DNA of 64,000 bases from an uncultured Collinsella sp. (lineage in GTDB: Bacteria > Actinomycetota > Coriobacteriia > Coriobacteriales > Coriobacteriaceae), in assembly GCA_958451615.1 (NCBI GenBank), contig CAUDQR010000010.1, forward strand, positions 1 to 64,000, read 5' to 3'. The notes beneath the pieces are model-generated. The model ran no database searches. It was not told the DNA's origin and saw only the letters and a list, made by a program, of their open reading frames with translations. The position numbers and the translations under genes are program-made. Position 1 is the stretch's first letter. Each line of letters opens with the position of its first letter. Of this stretch, positions 1 to 8,154 are shown piece after piece.

Positions 1-53
1 GACGCCGCCCTCTCAAGGCGGAGATCACCAGTTCGAATCTGGTACGGGCTACC
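1..53 (+). tRNA. tRNA-Glu (anticodon CTC), 3' part
   Basis: This is the 3' portion of a tRNA; the 5' acceptor and D arm lie before the window. An anticodon stem CCGCC/GGCGG closes the loop CTCTCAA, so the anticodon is CTC, which reads GAG (Glu). The T arm ACCAG-TTCGAAT-CTGGT, the 3' acceptor strand ACGGGCT, the discriminator A and an encoded CCA follow. The identity rests on the anticodon only, because the 5' half cannot be checked. Confidence 0.88.
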
Positions 54-65
54 ACGCATCTGATA

Positions 66-98
66 CCCGGTCTTTCCACGGAAGGCCGGGTTTTTTAT
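66..98 (+). terminator. Rho-independent terminator after tRNA-Glu
   Basis: An imperfect GC-rich stem (cccgg plus cctt pairing with aaggccggg) around a short loop is followed directly by a run of six T. It sits 13 bases after the tRNA CCA end and would end the tRNA transcript. Confidence 0.8.
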
Positions 99-204
99 TA
101 TCAAACAACTGTCTGTCATTCCCGTTTGAACAAGAGCTTTGCGTTCTGCTTATGGCCCTTACGGGTACAATAACCAAGATATTTTGACTGTTAGAAGGAG
201 TCTC

Positions 205-1512
205 ATGACGGAGTCCTCTCAGCATACGTCCAAGCCCCAGGTCGAGGTTGAGGCCTCGGGCGGCGATGACAATAAGAGCGCACGCCGCGGCGCAATCTTT
301 ATCGGCGTTGTGCTGGTGGGTTATATCGTCTATCTGGTGGTAACCGGGCAGATGGGGCAGTTCTGGGCTGCAATGTCGAGCGTCCAGGCGCCCTGGCTCG
401 TTGTCGCGTGTCTCTGCATGTTCATGTATCTGTTCTTTGGCATTGTGGCCTATGCGATCGCCGTCTGGCTCGACCCCAATTCACCCGTCGGCATTCGCGA
501 CCTGATCTCGGTCGAGGCGAGTGGCATCTTCTTTGGCAACCTGACGCCCATGATGATGGGCTCTACGCCTGCCCAGATCTACCGCCTGACCAAAGCGGGC
601 CAAAACGTGGGCGAAGCGGGTGCCACGCAGTTCACCCGATTTATTGTGTATCAGTTTGGCCTCGTTGCCTGGGGCGCTATCCTATTGCTTGCTCGCATGC
701 CGTTTTTTGCCGAGCGCTATGGCGACATGACGCTGCTGTGCGTCTTTAGTTTTGGCGGTCACTGCTGCATCCTGCTCGGCATCTTCGCCGTCGCGCTCAT
801 GCCTAAGACCGTCACGCGCGTCGCCCATTGCATCATCAATTGGCTCGAGCGCATAGGTGTCTCGGCCACTAAGATCGATGGATGGCGCTCGTTTGTCGAT
901 GGCGAGATCTACTCCTTCTCCGAGAAGTTCAAGCTTTCGGCCGGACATTTTTCTTCCATGCTGCTCACCGTGTTTATCACCATGCTGCAGCTCGCGTTTT
1001 TCTATCTGGTGCCGTATTTTCTGATGCTCGCCTTTGGCCACCACGAGGTCGACTTTTTCTCGGTCATGGCCGCGAGCGCCTTTGTCCAGCTGCTGAGCTC
1101 TGCGGTTCCCTTGCCCGGTGGAACTGGTGGCGCTGAGGGCGGCTTTGCTTTGTTCTTGGGTCATTTCTTTGGGTCGGCTTCGACCGCCGGCTATCTGCTG
1201 TGGCGTCTCATTACGTTTATCGCGCCGACCATTTTGGCTGCGCCCCTGCTGGGCCTTAAGAGCGCCCACAACGAGAGCATCCATGCGCGCTGGGATCGCG
1301 TGATGCGCAAGCTCGGCCGCGAGCCTCAGACGCCCTCTGCGCCCACTAAGCCGCACCCCACGAATGCTGTTACCGTTGATCCCAGGAAGCACGCTCAGAA
1401 GGCTTCTGGGACCGCTAAGCCGGCTCATAAAGCCTATGTGCGCCAGACGGGCGACGGTATCCGCGTATCTCCGTCGGCGCTCAATAAGAAGAAGCACCCT
1501 AAGTCGCGGTAG
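205..1512 (+). CDS. Flippase-like membrane protein (LPG synthase TM / UPF0104 family)
   Basis: A 435-residue integral membrane protein. The ATG at 205 is preferred to an upstream in-frame ATG at 139 because the ribosome binding site AGAAGGAG lies at 193-200 and the upstream extension overlaps a -10-like TACAAT at 166-171. A charged N-terminal stretch of about 30 residues precedes repeated hydrophobic segments. A GGTGGAEGGF motif late in the membrane part is typical of the transmembrane domain of lysylphosphatidylglycerol synthases and related flippase-like proteins. There is no catalytic aminoacyl-transferase domain; after the membrane part comes a basic, Pro- and Lys-rich cytoplasmic tail of about 80 residues. 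It may translocate a lipid or glycolipid, but the substrate cannot be read from sequence. Confidence 0.75.
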   Translation: MTESSQHTSKPQVEVEASGGDDNKSARRGAIFIGVVLVGYIVYLVVTGQMGQFWAAMSSVQAPWLVVACLCMFMYLFFGIVAYAIAVWLDPNSPVGIRDLISVEASGIFFGNLTPMMMGSTPAQIYRLTKAGQNVGEAGATQFTRFIVYQFGLVAWGAILLLARMPFFAERYGDMTLLCVFSFGGHCCILLGIFAVALMPKTVTRVAHCIINWLERIGVSATKIDGWRSFVDGEIYSFSEKFKLSAGHFSSMLLTVFITMLQLAFFYLVPYFLMLAFGHHEVDFFSVMAASAFVQLLSSAVPLPGGTGGAEGGFALFLGHFFGSASTAGYLLWRLITFIAPTILAAPLLGLKSAHNESIHARWDRVMRKLGREPQTPSAPTKPHPTNAVTVDPRKHAQKASGTAKPAHKAYVRQTGDGIRVSPSALNKKKHPKSR

Positions 1513-1561
1513 GGCAGTCGTGCGTTCTTCATGATGCGGGGCATATTTGAGCTGTATGGGG

Positions 1562-1585
1562 GATAATCCTCTTACGTAGATTATC
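1562..1585. promoter_or_regulatory. Candidate TetR operator (inverted repeat)
   Basis: GATAATC (1562-1568) and GATTATC (1579-1585) form a perfect inverted repeat with a 10-base spacer. It lies 44 bases before the start of the TetR-family gene, the expected place for an autoregulatory operator. Its role is inferred from position and symmetry. Confidence 0.45.
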
Positions 1586-1628
1586 TCTCATCTGTTGATG
1601 AATGCTCGCATATCGAAGGGACACACCC

Positions 1629-2240
1629 ATGGCCACCAGTAAACCGCGTATTGATCGCCGTATCGTTCGCAGCCGCAATGCCATCCTTTCCGCTTTCGAG
1701 CGCTTGCTCATGGAAAAGCCGCTGGCAGACATTACGGTGAGTGCCATCGCGCGCGAGGCCAATGTCGACCGTAAAACCTTCTACGTGCACTTTGGTACGG
1801 TTGATGGCTTGCTCGATGCCATTGCCGTCGATGTGGTGGAGATGATTGTCGACTCGGTCGAGAAAACGCTTGCCTCCATGGACGGCGACACCAACGAACG
1901 CGCCCTGGGCGCGGCGGCGACCTTCTTTAAGACCATCAACGAGGCACTTTGCAATAACCTCGTGCTCAATCGCCAGCTGATTGAAAACATCCCGCTCGAC
2001 GATTTTATGACGCGTTTGCGCGTGCCGCTCGAGCATGAGATTGCCGAGCGCGATCTGCTGCCCCAAGGTCTCAAGGACGAGATGTTCGACTACTATCTGG
2101 CGTTTTTGCTGTCGGGTATTATCGGAATCTATCGCACATGGGCGCTGTCTGACGGCTCGGTTCCTATCGAGCGCGTCTCGGAGGTCGCCAACGACCTGAC
2201 TCTCAATGGCCTGTCGAGTCTGGAATCTCGCTTGGATTAG
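1629..2240 (+). CDS. TetR/AcrR family transcriptional regulator
   Basis: A 203-residue protein. The ATG at 1629 follows the ribosome binding site CGAAGGGA; an upstream in-frame ATG at 1602 lacks one. Residues of about 10-60 form the TetR helix-turn-helix: a short helix with an LLMEKPLADIT segment, then VSAIAREANVDRKTFYVHFG, whose TFYVHF is the family hallmark. The C-terminal part, about residues 75-200, is helical and is presumably the ligand and dimer domain, with no recognisable ligand signature. An inverted repeat just upstream could be its operator. Targets are unknown; the membrane protein before it is a candidate. Confidence 0.85.
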   Translation: MATSKPRIDRRIVRSRNAILSAFERLLMEKPLADITVSAIAREANVDRKTFYVHFGTVDGLLDAIAVDVVEMIVDSVEKTLASMDGDTNERALGAAATFFKTINEALCNNLVLNRQLIENIPLDDFMTRLRVPLEHEIAERDLLPQGLKDEMFDYYLAFLLSGIIGIYRTWALSDGSVPIERVSEVANDLTLNGLSSLESRLD

Positions 2241-2243
2241 GCG

Positions 2244-2481
2244 CAGGCTCGAGTTCGTGAGGCGCTTGTCGGGGTGCAGCCCGATCGATCAGGCGACGAG
2301 CATCCCGCCGAAGCAGTCGATGACCGGGCTCAGGTAGACCTTCTCGCCGCCCGGGAGCCTGAACTCGGTGATGTCGGTGAGCCACAGCCGGTTGGGCTCG
2401 TCGGCGTGGAAATTCCTGTTCACGAGGTTCTCCGGCGCCTTGTAGACCTCGCCGGCGTAGGAGCTGTAGCCTGAGGATCCT
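2244..2481 (-). pseudogene. IS3-family transposase (orfB) remnant
   Basis: Reading the minus strand gives a fragment of an IS3-type integrase core: SYAGEVYKAPENLVNR, then LWLTDITEF and YLSPVIDCFGGMLVA. This is the start of the DDE domain with its first catalytic Asp in the TDIT context. The reading frame then meets TGA where the family normally has Trp, and continues as SIGLHPDKRLTNSSL before running into the end of the TetR gene. The N-terminal helix-turn-helix part and the rest of the catalytic core are missing. It is a decayed insertion sequence at the left edge of the GC-rich cobalamin block. Confidence 0.75.
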
Positions 2482-2497
2482 TAAAAGAAAGTCCAGT

Positions 2498-3814
2498 TTA
2501 TCCTTTCCACCCCAATTGGGAATCCTCCGATGCGCCTTCGCACGCTCGCATGACCTCGATACCGTGCGAGCGTGCGAACTCGACGAGCTCTGCGTTGCGG
2601 GCGTTTATGGTGCCGAAGGCGGCGGGACACACGATAAGGCGCGCGCAGTGGACGAGGAGCTCTTTGGCGCGGGCTATGGTTCTATCCCCGATCGGCTCGA
2701 AGGCGCGCTCGGCCACGCATTCCGCCGCCAGGTCGCGCGCGAGCTCGCAGTCGATGTCCCCTTCGTGCAGAACGCCCGTGTAGAACGCCTTGCCCTGCCG
2801 GATGAGCTGGCGAAACACAGCCGACCCCGTACCTGCGCCGGCGATGACGAACGTGTGCGCATCGCCGTGCGGGCGTCCAATTTCCACGCTGCCGAAGCGC
2901 TCGTTGAAGGTGCCATGTTGAAGGCCGTAGAGCTCGCCAATCGTCTCGCGCGTGAATATGTCCTCGGGTGCGCCGGCGCGGAAGACCCGGCCGTCCTTCA
3001 CGCAAATCACCTTGTCGGCGCTTTTCTGCGCGAGCTCGAGTTCGTGGATGGACATGATGACAGCCACATTCCGCGATTTCGCAAGGTGGCGAAGTATTCG
3101 CAGCAGGTCGATCTGGTAGCGGATATCGAGATATGACGTGGGCTCGTCGAGCACGAGCACACGCGGATCCTGCGCGATGGCGCGTGCGAGCATGACGCGC
3201 TGGCGTTGCCCGTCGCTTATCTGCATGAAGTCGCGCTCGGCGAGCTCTTCCACATGTGCGGTTTTCATGGCCTCGTCGACCCGACTATGGTCGTCGGGCG
3301 AGAGTGTGCCCATTCGCCCGGTGTAGGGGTGCCTTCCCGCCTCTACGACATCGCGGCAGGTGAGGAGCTCGGTCCGGGGGCGATCTGTCAGCATAACGGC
3401 AAGGTTCCTTGCAAACTCCGCCGTCTTCCATCGGGAAATCTCCCGCCCGTCGAGCTCGACTGCGCCGGCAAGCGGTGCCAGATGGCGTGTGATGGTTTTC
3501 AAGATGGTCGACTTGCCCGAGCCGTTCGGCCCGATGAGCGCCACGACGTCGCCCGCGCGAACCTCCAGATCGACGCCTTCGACTACGACCTTCTTGTCGT
3601 AGCCCGCCGACAGGTCGCTTATGTGGAAAAGCGGCGCTCCGTCAGCCTGCGTTTCGACCGTAGTTTCGAGGTTCGGCTCCGCTCGGAGGAGGCGTTCCGC
3701 GCGCAGTTCCGCACGAGCCGAAAGTGCCTTCTGGCGCTTTCGTGCGAGCTCAGGACTGTCTAAGCATGGAATGTCCCCTCCGAGCGTTTTGGGCCGCGGC
3801 ACGAATTCCCCCAT
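2498..3814 (-). CDS. FecE/BtuD-type ABC transporter ATPase with extra C-terminal domain
   Basis: A 438-residue ATPase of the iron-siderophore/heme/cobalamin importer class. Walker A (GPNGSGKST) is at about residues 95-103, the signature appears as ISDGQRQR at about 199, and Walker B VLVLDEP at about 219 is followed by the D-loop. It should power the adjacent FecCD-type permease; its start codon directly abuts that gene's stop. Two features are odd. A charged 60-residue N-terminal extension precedes the ABC domain. About 130 extra residues (305-438) follow it, with a glycine-rich FVIAGAGTGS segment and a VCPAAFGTINARNAEL segment that looks like a small nucleotide-binding-type fold. This tail is not part of ordinary FecE or BtuD proteins and its function is unknown. 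The substrate is probably heme, a corrinoid or another metal-tetrapyrrole, judged by context. Confidence 0.85.
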   Translation of the reverse strand: MGEFVPRPKTLGGDIPCLDSPELARKRQKALSARAELRAERLLRAEPNLETTVETQADGAPLFHISDLSAGYDKKVVVEGVDLEVRAGDVVALIGPNGSGKSTILKTITRHLAPLAGAVELDGREISRWKTAEFARNLAVMLTDRPRTELLTCRDVVEAGRHPYTGRMGTLSPDDHSRVDEAMKTAHVEELAERDFMQISDGQRQRVMLARAIAQDPRVLVLDEPTSYLDIRYQIDLLRILRHLAKSRNVAVIMSIHELELAQKSADKVICVKDGRVFRAGAPEDIFTRETIGELYGLQHGTFNERFGSVEIGRPHGDAHTFVIAGAGTGSAVFRQLIRQGKAFYTGVLHEGDIDCELARDLAAECVAERAFEPIGDRTIARAKELLVHCARLIVCPAAFGTINARNAELVEFARSHGIEVMRACEGASEDSQLGWKG

Positions 3815-4855
3815 CTACCTCACCCGCTTCTTCAACATGAGCGCGATAACCACCGGAGCGCCGAAGATGGCGGTGACGGCGCTGATGGAAAGCTCGACGG
3901 GAGAGAACAGCGTGCGCGCGATCAAATCGCAGCCCGCGCAGAAGATGGCGCCTCCCAAGAAGCACGCAGGAATCACGCGGATGGGCTTCGACGACTTTAG
4001 CGCCGACTTCACGAGATGCGGAACCGCGATGCCTACGAACGACACCGGACCAGCGAACGCGGTCACGCAGGCGGAGAGCATGCTCGCTAGAAGGACGAGC
4101 ACCACGCGGAAGCGTTCGACGTTCACGCCGACGCTTTTCGCGTAGGCTTCTCCCAGCTGGAAGACGGAAAGGGGCTTCGATATCGCGAATACGCATGCGC
4201 TCACGGTGATCACCACGACCGCGATGACCGCGATGTCGTCCCAGCTCGAACCCGAGAAGCTACCCAAAGACCAGTTGTGCAGGTTCACGATGGACTGGTC
4301 GTCGGCGAAGGCGATGAGGAAGTTCGTCGCCGCCGAGCAGATGTATCCCACCATGACGCCCGCCACGATGAGCATGGCCATGGAACTTATGCGCCGTGCG
4401 ATGAGGAGCACGAAGCCGATGGTGATAAGCGAGCCCAGAAACGCTGCGGCCACCATGGCCGGCGAAGACATGGCCATGTTCGCGCCTAGAAGTACGATCA
4501 TCGTAAGCGCGACGACGAACTTTGCGCCCGAGGAGACGCCCAAGATGAACGGGTCGGCGATGGGGTTGTTGAAAAACGTCTGCAGCAGGAACCCGGAAAG
4601 CGAAAGTGCCCCGCCGAGAAGCACGGCTGAAAGCACGCGCGGCAGGCGAATCTCCCAGATGACCTGGCTTTCCATGGAATTGGCCGCGCCGCCCGAAAGG
4701 ATGCCGGGGATGTGGTCTGCGGGCACGAGCACGCTCCCGATGCACAGGTTGGCCCCGACGAGCACGATGAGGGCAACAGCGAGCAGCGCCGTCACGACGC
4801 GACACCGCGCGGCGCGCCCCGATTCGTCGTATGCCATGGAAAGCCGGCTTCTCAT
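3815..4855 (-). CDS. FecCD-family ABC transporter permease
   Basis: A 346-residue polytopic membrane protein of the FecCD/BtuC family, which moves siderophores, heme or cobalamin. Family hallmarks include IRLPRVLSAVLLGGALSLSGFLLQ near residues 65-90, NPIADPFILGVSSGA, and the cytoplasmic PVSFVGIAVPHLVK segment that contacts the ATPase. About nine or ten membrane spans are apparent, and the length is normal for the family. It sits between the binding protein upstream, with a 4-base gap, and the ATPase downstream with no gap, so the three form one importer. A single gene implies a homodimeric channel. Confidence 0.9.
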   Translation of the reverse strand: MRSRLSMAYDESGRAARCRVVTALLAVALIVLVGANLCIGSVLVPADHIPGILSGGAANSMESQVIWEIRLPRVLSAVLLGGALSLSGFLLQTFFNNPIADPFILGVSSGAKFVVALTMIVLLGANMAMSSPAMVAAAFLGSLITIGFVLLIARRISSMAMLIVAGVMVGYICSAATNFLIAFADDQSIVNLHNWSLGSFSGSSWDDIAVIAVVVITVSACVFAISKPLSVFQLGEAYAKSVGVNVERFRVVLVLLASMLSACVTAFAGPVSFVGIAVPHLVKSALKSSKPIRVIPACFLGGAIFCAGCDLIARTLFSPVELSISAVTAIFGAPVVIALMLKKRVR

Positions 4856-4859
4856 GGCG

Positions 4860-6431
4860 CTAACCGAGCTTCCTCAGATAATGGAAGTCGCTCGCGTCAT
4901 CGCCGGTGAACGCCCCGTGCAGCTCGTCGATAATGTCGGCGGTAGAAGTCATCTGCTGGTACATGTCGGCGCTTGTGACCCAGACATTGCCGTTCTTCAC
5001 GGCTTTGAACTGCGACAATAGCGCGTTTTTGCCTACGAAGTCGTTCAAGGTGGCAACCGATTCGTCGATGGTGCCGTTGTAGACGATGATGTCGGCATCC
5101 TTCGCCGTCGCGTAGAAGCGCTCCATTTCGAGCGTTACTGACGAACCTGACGTCGACGCCGTCTGCGCGTCATCGAGCGCGTAGCTGCCGCCTGCAAGCT
5201 CGATCATCTGCGCCACGTAGTCGCCCGCCCGCCGCGTGACGGCGGCCCCGTTCGAGTTAATGTAGAAATACGCCACGGTTTTACCTGACGACGCGAGCCC
5301 CGACGTTTGCTCGACGCGGGCCTTCTGCTCGTTGAACAGGTTCGCGGCCTCTTCTTCCTTGTCGAACAGGACGCCGAAAAGCTTAATCCACTCGACGCGC
5401 CCGAGTGCTTCGGGCTCGCTTGACGACTGTTCGGTGAGCACGACGAGCCCGAGCTTCTGCAGCTTTTCCTTCACATCGGGTGTGTGGTTGATCATGGTGT
5501 TCTCGATGGCGAGCGTGCAGCCCGAGGCCGATATTCGCTCGTAGTCGGGCGCGCTGTACTTGCCGCCGTAGGCGATCGCCCCACTTTCGAGCGCGCTTTT
5601 GAAGCCCGCGACCGAGCAATCGTCGGCCTTCGTGCCCGACATTAAGATATTGTCGTTCGCATCGAGCGCGTCGACCAGGCACATCGTTGCCGACGACACG
5701 AGGTACACCTTGTTGGCGGGGCGCCTTATGACCGCGATGTCGGAGCTCAACCCATCAGGTACCTTCGCATCTTGCGGCACCACGAGGAAGCGCTCCCCGT
5801 TCGAAATGCAGATAAGCCGCAGGCCGCCTTCGTACTCGTCGACAGTGAAGTGCTTGGCGTATTCAAGCTGAAGCGCCCCCGTCGGCTCCCAGCCGCAGCC
5901 CAAATCGGCGTTGTGGAAGTCGGCCGCGGCGCTTGAAGCCGTTCCCGCAGGGGAGCCGCCGCTTGCATCGTTGCCCGATTTCTCCTTCATGGTGGATGAG
6001 TCGAAGTGGAGCGTGTAGTCGATGGTGTGCGGCGTCGACATGGCGACGGTCTCGGCCGACACGGCGATGTCCTCGTCGAGTGTGACGGGTATCTCGAACG
6101 TGGAGTTGCCGCCGTCGTTTACGGGCGCGTAGTCCACGCCGTCGGCGGTCATCTTGTCGTAGTTCGAACTCGACCAGGTGATGGTCGCGGTGTAGGTGTC
6201 GCCATCCTTCACAATTGTGGTTGGTGAGGCGATGCTTGCGCGCCCTGACCCGCCGGAAAGCGAGACGCTCACAGTGTATTCCTGAGAGCCCGCCGTGGCA
6301 CCGGTCGCGTTCGGGCTCGCACTGCACCCCGCGAAGGGAAGCGCGAGTAGGGCGACGAGAACGCAGGCGATTACGCGCGCCGCGATGCTGCGGCGCTTCC
6401 TGTTTTCCCCCTTGGGAAGAATCGACCGCAT
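4860..6431 (-). CDS. Lipoprotein substrate-binding protein with N-terminal NEAT-like domain
   Basis: A 523-residue lipoprotein. A basic N-terminus, a hydrophobic segment and the lipobox FAGC give a lipidated Cys at about residue 36. Residues of about 47-150 form a beta-rich domain with YTATITWSSSNYDKMTADGVDY, resembling the NEAT/iron-transport-associated domains that hold tetrapyrroles and resembling the next lipoprotein in the operon. The remainder, about 165-523, is a FepB/BtuF-type periplasmic binding fold, with segments such as LGRVEWIKLFGVLFDKEE and a C-terminal YQQMTSTADIIDELH. It probably captures the substrate on the outer face of the membrane and passes it to the FecCD permease. The fusion of a NEAT-like module to the binding protein suggests heme or a related metal-tetrapyrrole as substrate; a corrinoid is an alternative. 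Confidence 0.8.
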   Translation of the reverse strand: MRSILPKGENRKRRSIAARVIACVLVALLALPFAGCSASPNATGATAGSQEYTVSVSLSGGSGRASIASPTTIVKDGDTYTATITWSSSNYDKMTADGVDYAPVNDGGNSTFEIPVTLDEDIAVSAETVAMSTPHTIDYTLHFDSSTMKEKSGNDASGGSPAGTASSAAADFHNADLGCGWEPTGALQLEYAKHFTVDEYEGGLRLICISNGERFLVVPQDAKVPDGLSSDIAVIRRPANKVYLVSSATMCLVDALDANDNILMSGTKADDCSVAGFKSALESGAIAYGGKYSAPDYERISASGCTLAIENTMINHTPDVKEKLQKLGLVVLTEQSSSEPEALGRVEWIKLFGVLFDKEEEAANLFNEQKARVEQTSGLASSGKTVAYFYINSNGAAVTRRAGDYVAQMIELAGGSYALDDAQTASTSGSSVTLEMERFYATAKDADIIVYNGTIDESVATLNDFVGKNALLSQFKAVKNGNVWVTSADMYQQMTSTADIIDELHGAFTGDDASDFHYLRKLG

Positions 6432-6435
6432 GGCG

Positions 6436-6969
6436 TTACTTCAGTGCGTCGGCGCGCAGATCGACGCCGGCGGATTCGAATACGAGCGTGCGGTCGTACC
6501 ACCGCTCCCTTTTAATGCTCCACGCGGCGCAGGCGGTGTCCTCGTCGAGCGCATCAACGGGCACGTCGTAGGTGTACTTGCCTTCCGCGTTTTCCACATA
6601 GGGGATGAAGTCGGCCTCGCTCGCGGCGGCAGCCTCGTCGCCCGTGCCCATGAAGAGCTTGCCGTAGCCCGTGCCGGAAAGTGTCATCACGCAGTGCATG
6701 GAGCCGTTTTCCACGATGAGCTGGGCGTCCACAATCCTGAACATGTTCGAGCTGGAATCTACGGTGATCGGATAGGTGCCGTCAGCCACCTTGTCGGCGG
6801 TAATGGGGGCAGCGCTTGCGCCCTCGGGCGCATCGGCCGCCTGTTCGGTCTTTTCCTGGGAATCGGCATCGCTTGCCTTTGCGCTGCCGCTTGAATTTCC
6901 GCCGCAGCCGGCGAGCGAGAACGCGAAAAGCGCCGCCGACAGGGCGAAGACGAGGGTTTTCTTCAACAT
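6436..6969 (-). CDS. Small lipoprotein with NEAT-like domain
   Basis: A 177-residue lipoprotein. The ATG at 6969 is chosen because GAAAGGA precedes it and the signal peptide MLKKTLVFALSAALFAFSLAGC starts there; the lipidated Cys is at about residue 22. A Ser/Ala/Asp-rich linker follows. A single beta-rich domain then covers about residues 65-165, with DGTYPITVDSSSNMFRI, VENGSMHCVMTLSGTGY and an SIKRERWYDRTL ending. It resembles the N-terminal domain of the binding protein encoded 4 bases downstream. The YDRTL ending is reminiscent of the tetrapyrrole-contacting strand region of NEAT domains. It is likely a surface receptor or relay for the same substrate. Confidence 0.7.
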   Translation of the reverse strand: MLKKTLVFALSAALFAFSLAGCGGNSSGSAKASDADSQEKTEQAADAPEGASAAPITADKVADGTYPITVDSSSNMFRIVDAQLIVENGSMHCVMTLSGTGYGKLFMGTGDEAAAASEADFIPYVENAEGKYTYDVPVDALDEDTACAAWSIKRERWYDRTLVFESAGVDLRADALK

Positions 6970-7031
6970 GGAGGGGTTCCTTTCAATCGCTTCGACCGCC
7001 CGCGCCGTGCGGTGGGCGGGCGGGATGCGAA

Positions 7032-7079
7032 TGCAACGGGCATGCGTCGTCAGTCGGGGAAAGGCGCATGCCCGTTGCA
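7032..7079 (-). other. 15-bp perfect hairpin between cbiK and the lipoprotein gene
   Basis: TGCAACGGGCATGCG (7032-7046) is exactly complementary to 7065-7079, with an 18-base loop. There is no T-run on either side, so it is not a standard terminator. It sits in the 145-base gap between the chelatase gene and the rest of the operon. It could be a processing or stabilising element that sets unequal expression. Confidence 0.6.
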
Positions 7080-7114
7080 CGGGGACGCGACCGGTGCCCC
7101 CGTGCGCGGCGAGT

Positions 7115-8041
7115 TTACAGCTTGGCGATGGCGTCGTCCACGTGCGAGACGTAGATGTCGTCGACCGCGACGTTCTGTCCCAGACCCTGGAGCAGGCACG
7201 TCACTTCGAAGCCGGCGGCCACGAACTTCGCAGCCCAGCTGTCGGGGTCGGTCTCGTCTGCCATGTCGTTGTTCGCGTGGTCGCCCGCGACCACCATGAA
7301 CGGCGCGAGCACGGCCTTCTTGTAGCCTGCGGCGCTCGCGGCGGCGATAACATCCTCGCAGGTCGGTTCAGCCTCGACGGTGCCGACGAAGAACTGCGTC
7401 AAGCCCTCGTTCTTGAACACTTCCTGCATCTTGGCATAGTCGGCGTTGGAATCGGCTTCGGTGCCGTGGCCCATGAGGCACAGCGCCGTCTTGCCGTCGT
7501 CGAAGGACGCCATGTTCTCCTTAATGGCTGCGGCCACCTTCTTGTAGTCGTCGTCGGAGGTGAGCAACGGGTCGCCGAGCGAGATCTTGTCGAACTTGTC
7601 GGCGTACTTGTCGAGCTCGTCTTTCACGTCGGTGTATTCCAGGCCGCCCATGAGATGCGTCGGCTGCACGACGATTTCCTTCACGCCGTCTTTCACGCAG
7701 CGGTCGAGCGCCTCGGTCATGTTGTCGATCGTGATGCCGTCGCGCTTCTTCAGCTTGTCGATGATGATCTGCGCGGTGAAGGCGCGGCGGATGTCGTAGT
7801 CCTGCCAGTACTTCTCGCGGATAGCGTCTTCGATGGCGCCGATGGTGATGTGGCGCGAGTCGTTGTAGCTCGTGCCGAAGCTCGTGACGAGGATGACCGG
7901 CTTCACGGCCTTCTCCTTTTCGCTCGATTTCTCGGAACTTGCGGAGGTGCTGGAGCAGCCCGCGAGCGTGATTCCGGCGAGCGCGACGGCTCCGGTTGCT
8001 GCGGCGCCCATGAAGCTGCGGCGTGACATCTGGTCGGACAT
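7115..8041 (-). CDS. cbiK: Exported CbiK-type cobaltochelatase (Tat/lipoprotein signal)
   Basis: A 308-residue protein of the CbiK class II chelatase family, which inserts cobalt into sirohydrochlorin. The ATG at 8041 is chosen because AGGAAAGG precedes it; the 29 extra in-frame residues upstream are part of the leader. The N-terminus carries a twin-arginine motif (SRRSFMG), a hydrophobic stretch and a lipobox LAGC with Cys at about residue 29, so the enzyme is predicted to be secreted folded and lipid-anchored outside the membrane. Chelatase motifs are intact: ILVTSFGTSYNDSR, QPTHLMGGLEY with the metal-site His and Glu, LMGHGTE, and APFMVVAGDHANND with the second His. It is the first gene after a cobalamin riboswitch and precedes the uptake genes. 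Desulfovibrio is known to have an exported CbiK, so export is not unprecedented. Whether the metal here is cobalt or iron is unknown. Confidence 0.88.
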   Translation of the reverse strand: MSDQMSRRSFMGAAATGAVALAGITLAGCSSTSASSEKSSEKEKAVKPVILVTSFGTSYNDSRHITIGAIEDAIREKYWQDYDIRRAFTAQIIIDKLKKRDGITIDNMTEALDRCVKDGVKEIVVQPTHLMGGLEYTDVKDELDKYADKFDKISLGDPLLTSDDDYKKVAAAIKENMASFDDGKTALCLMGHGTEADSNADYAKMQEVFKNEGLTQFFVGTVEAEPTCEDVIAAASAAGYKKAVLAPFMVVAGDHANNDMADETDPDSWAAKFVAAGFEVTCLLQGLGQNVAVDDIYVSHVDDAIAKL

Positions 8042-8103
8042 GGTTTTTCCTTTCCTCGGTTTGCCGGTCCCCCGGCGACAGTTGCTTGTCGGCACAAGCG
8101 AAA

Positions 8104-8130
8104 GAAAAGCGCACCCCTCGGGGTTCACAA
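8104..8130 (-). terminator. Riboswitch expression-platform terminator (candidate)
   Basis: On the minus strand, downstream of the riboswitch core and before cbiK, ACCCC-GA-GGGGT is followed by GCGC and a T-rich run (TTTTCTTT). This is a short intrinsic-terminator-like structure, about 60 bases before the cbiK start. It could be the switch that stops transcription when cobalamin is bound. The stem is short, so confidence is moderate. Confidence 0.45.
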
Positions 8131-8154
8131 GGAGCTAACGCCACGGCGATGCCG

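Noticed and set aside
139..204. Longer start for the flippase-like protein at 139
   Set aside because: A good ribosome binding site at 193-200 serves the ATG at 205, and the upstream part covers a likely promoter region.
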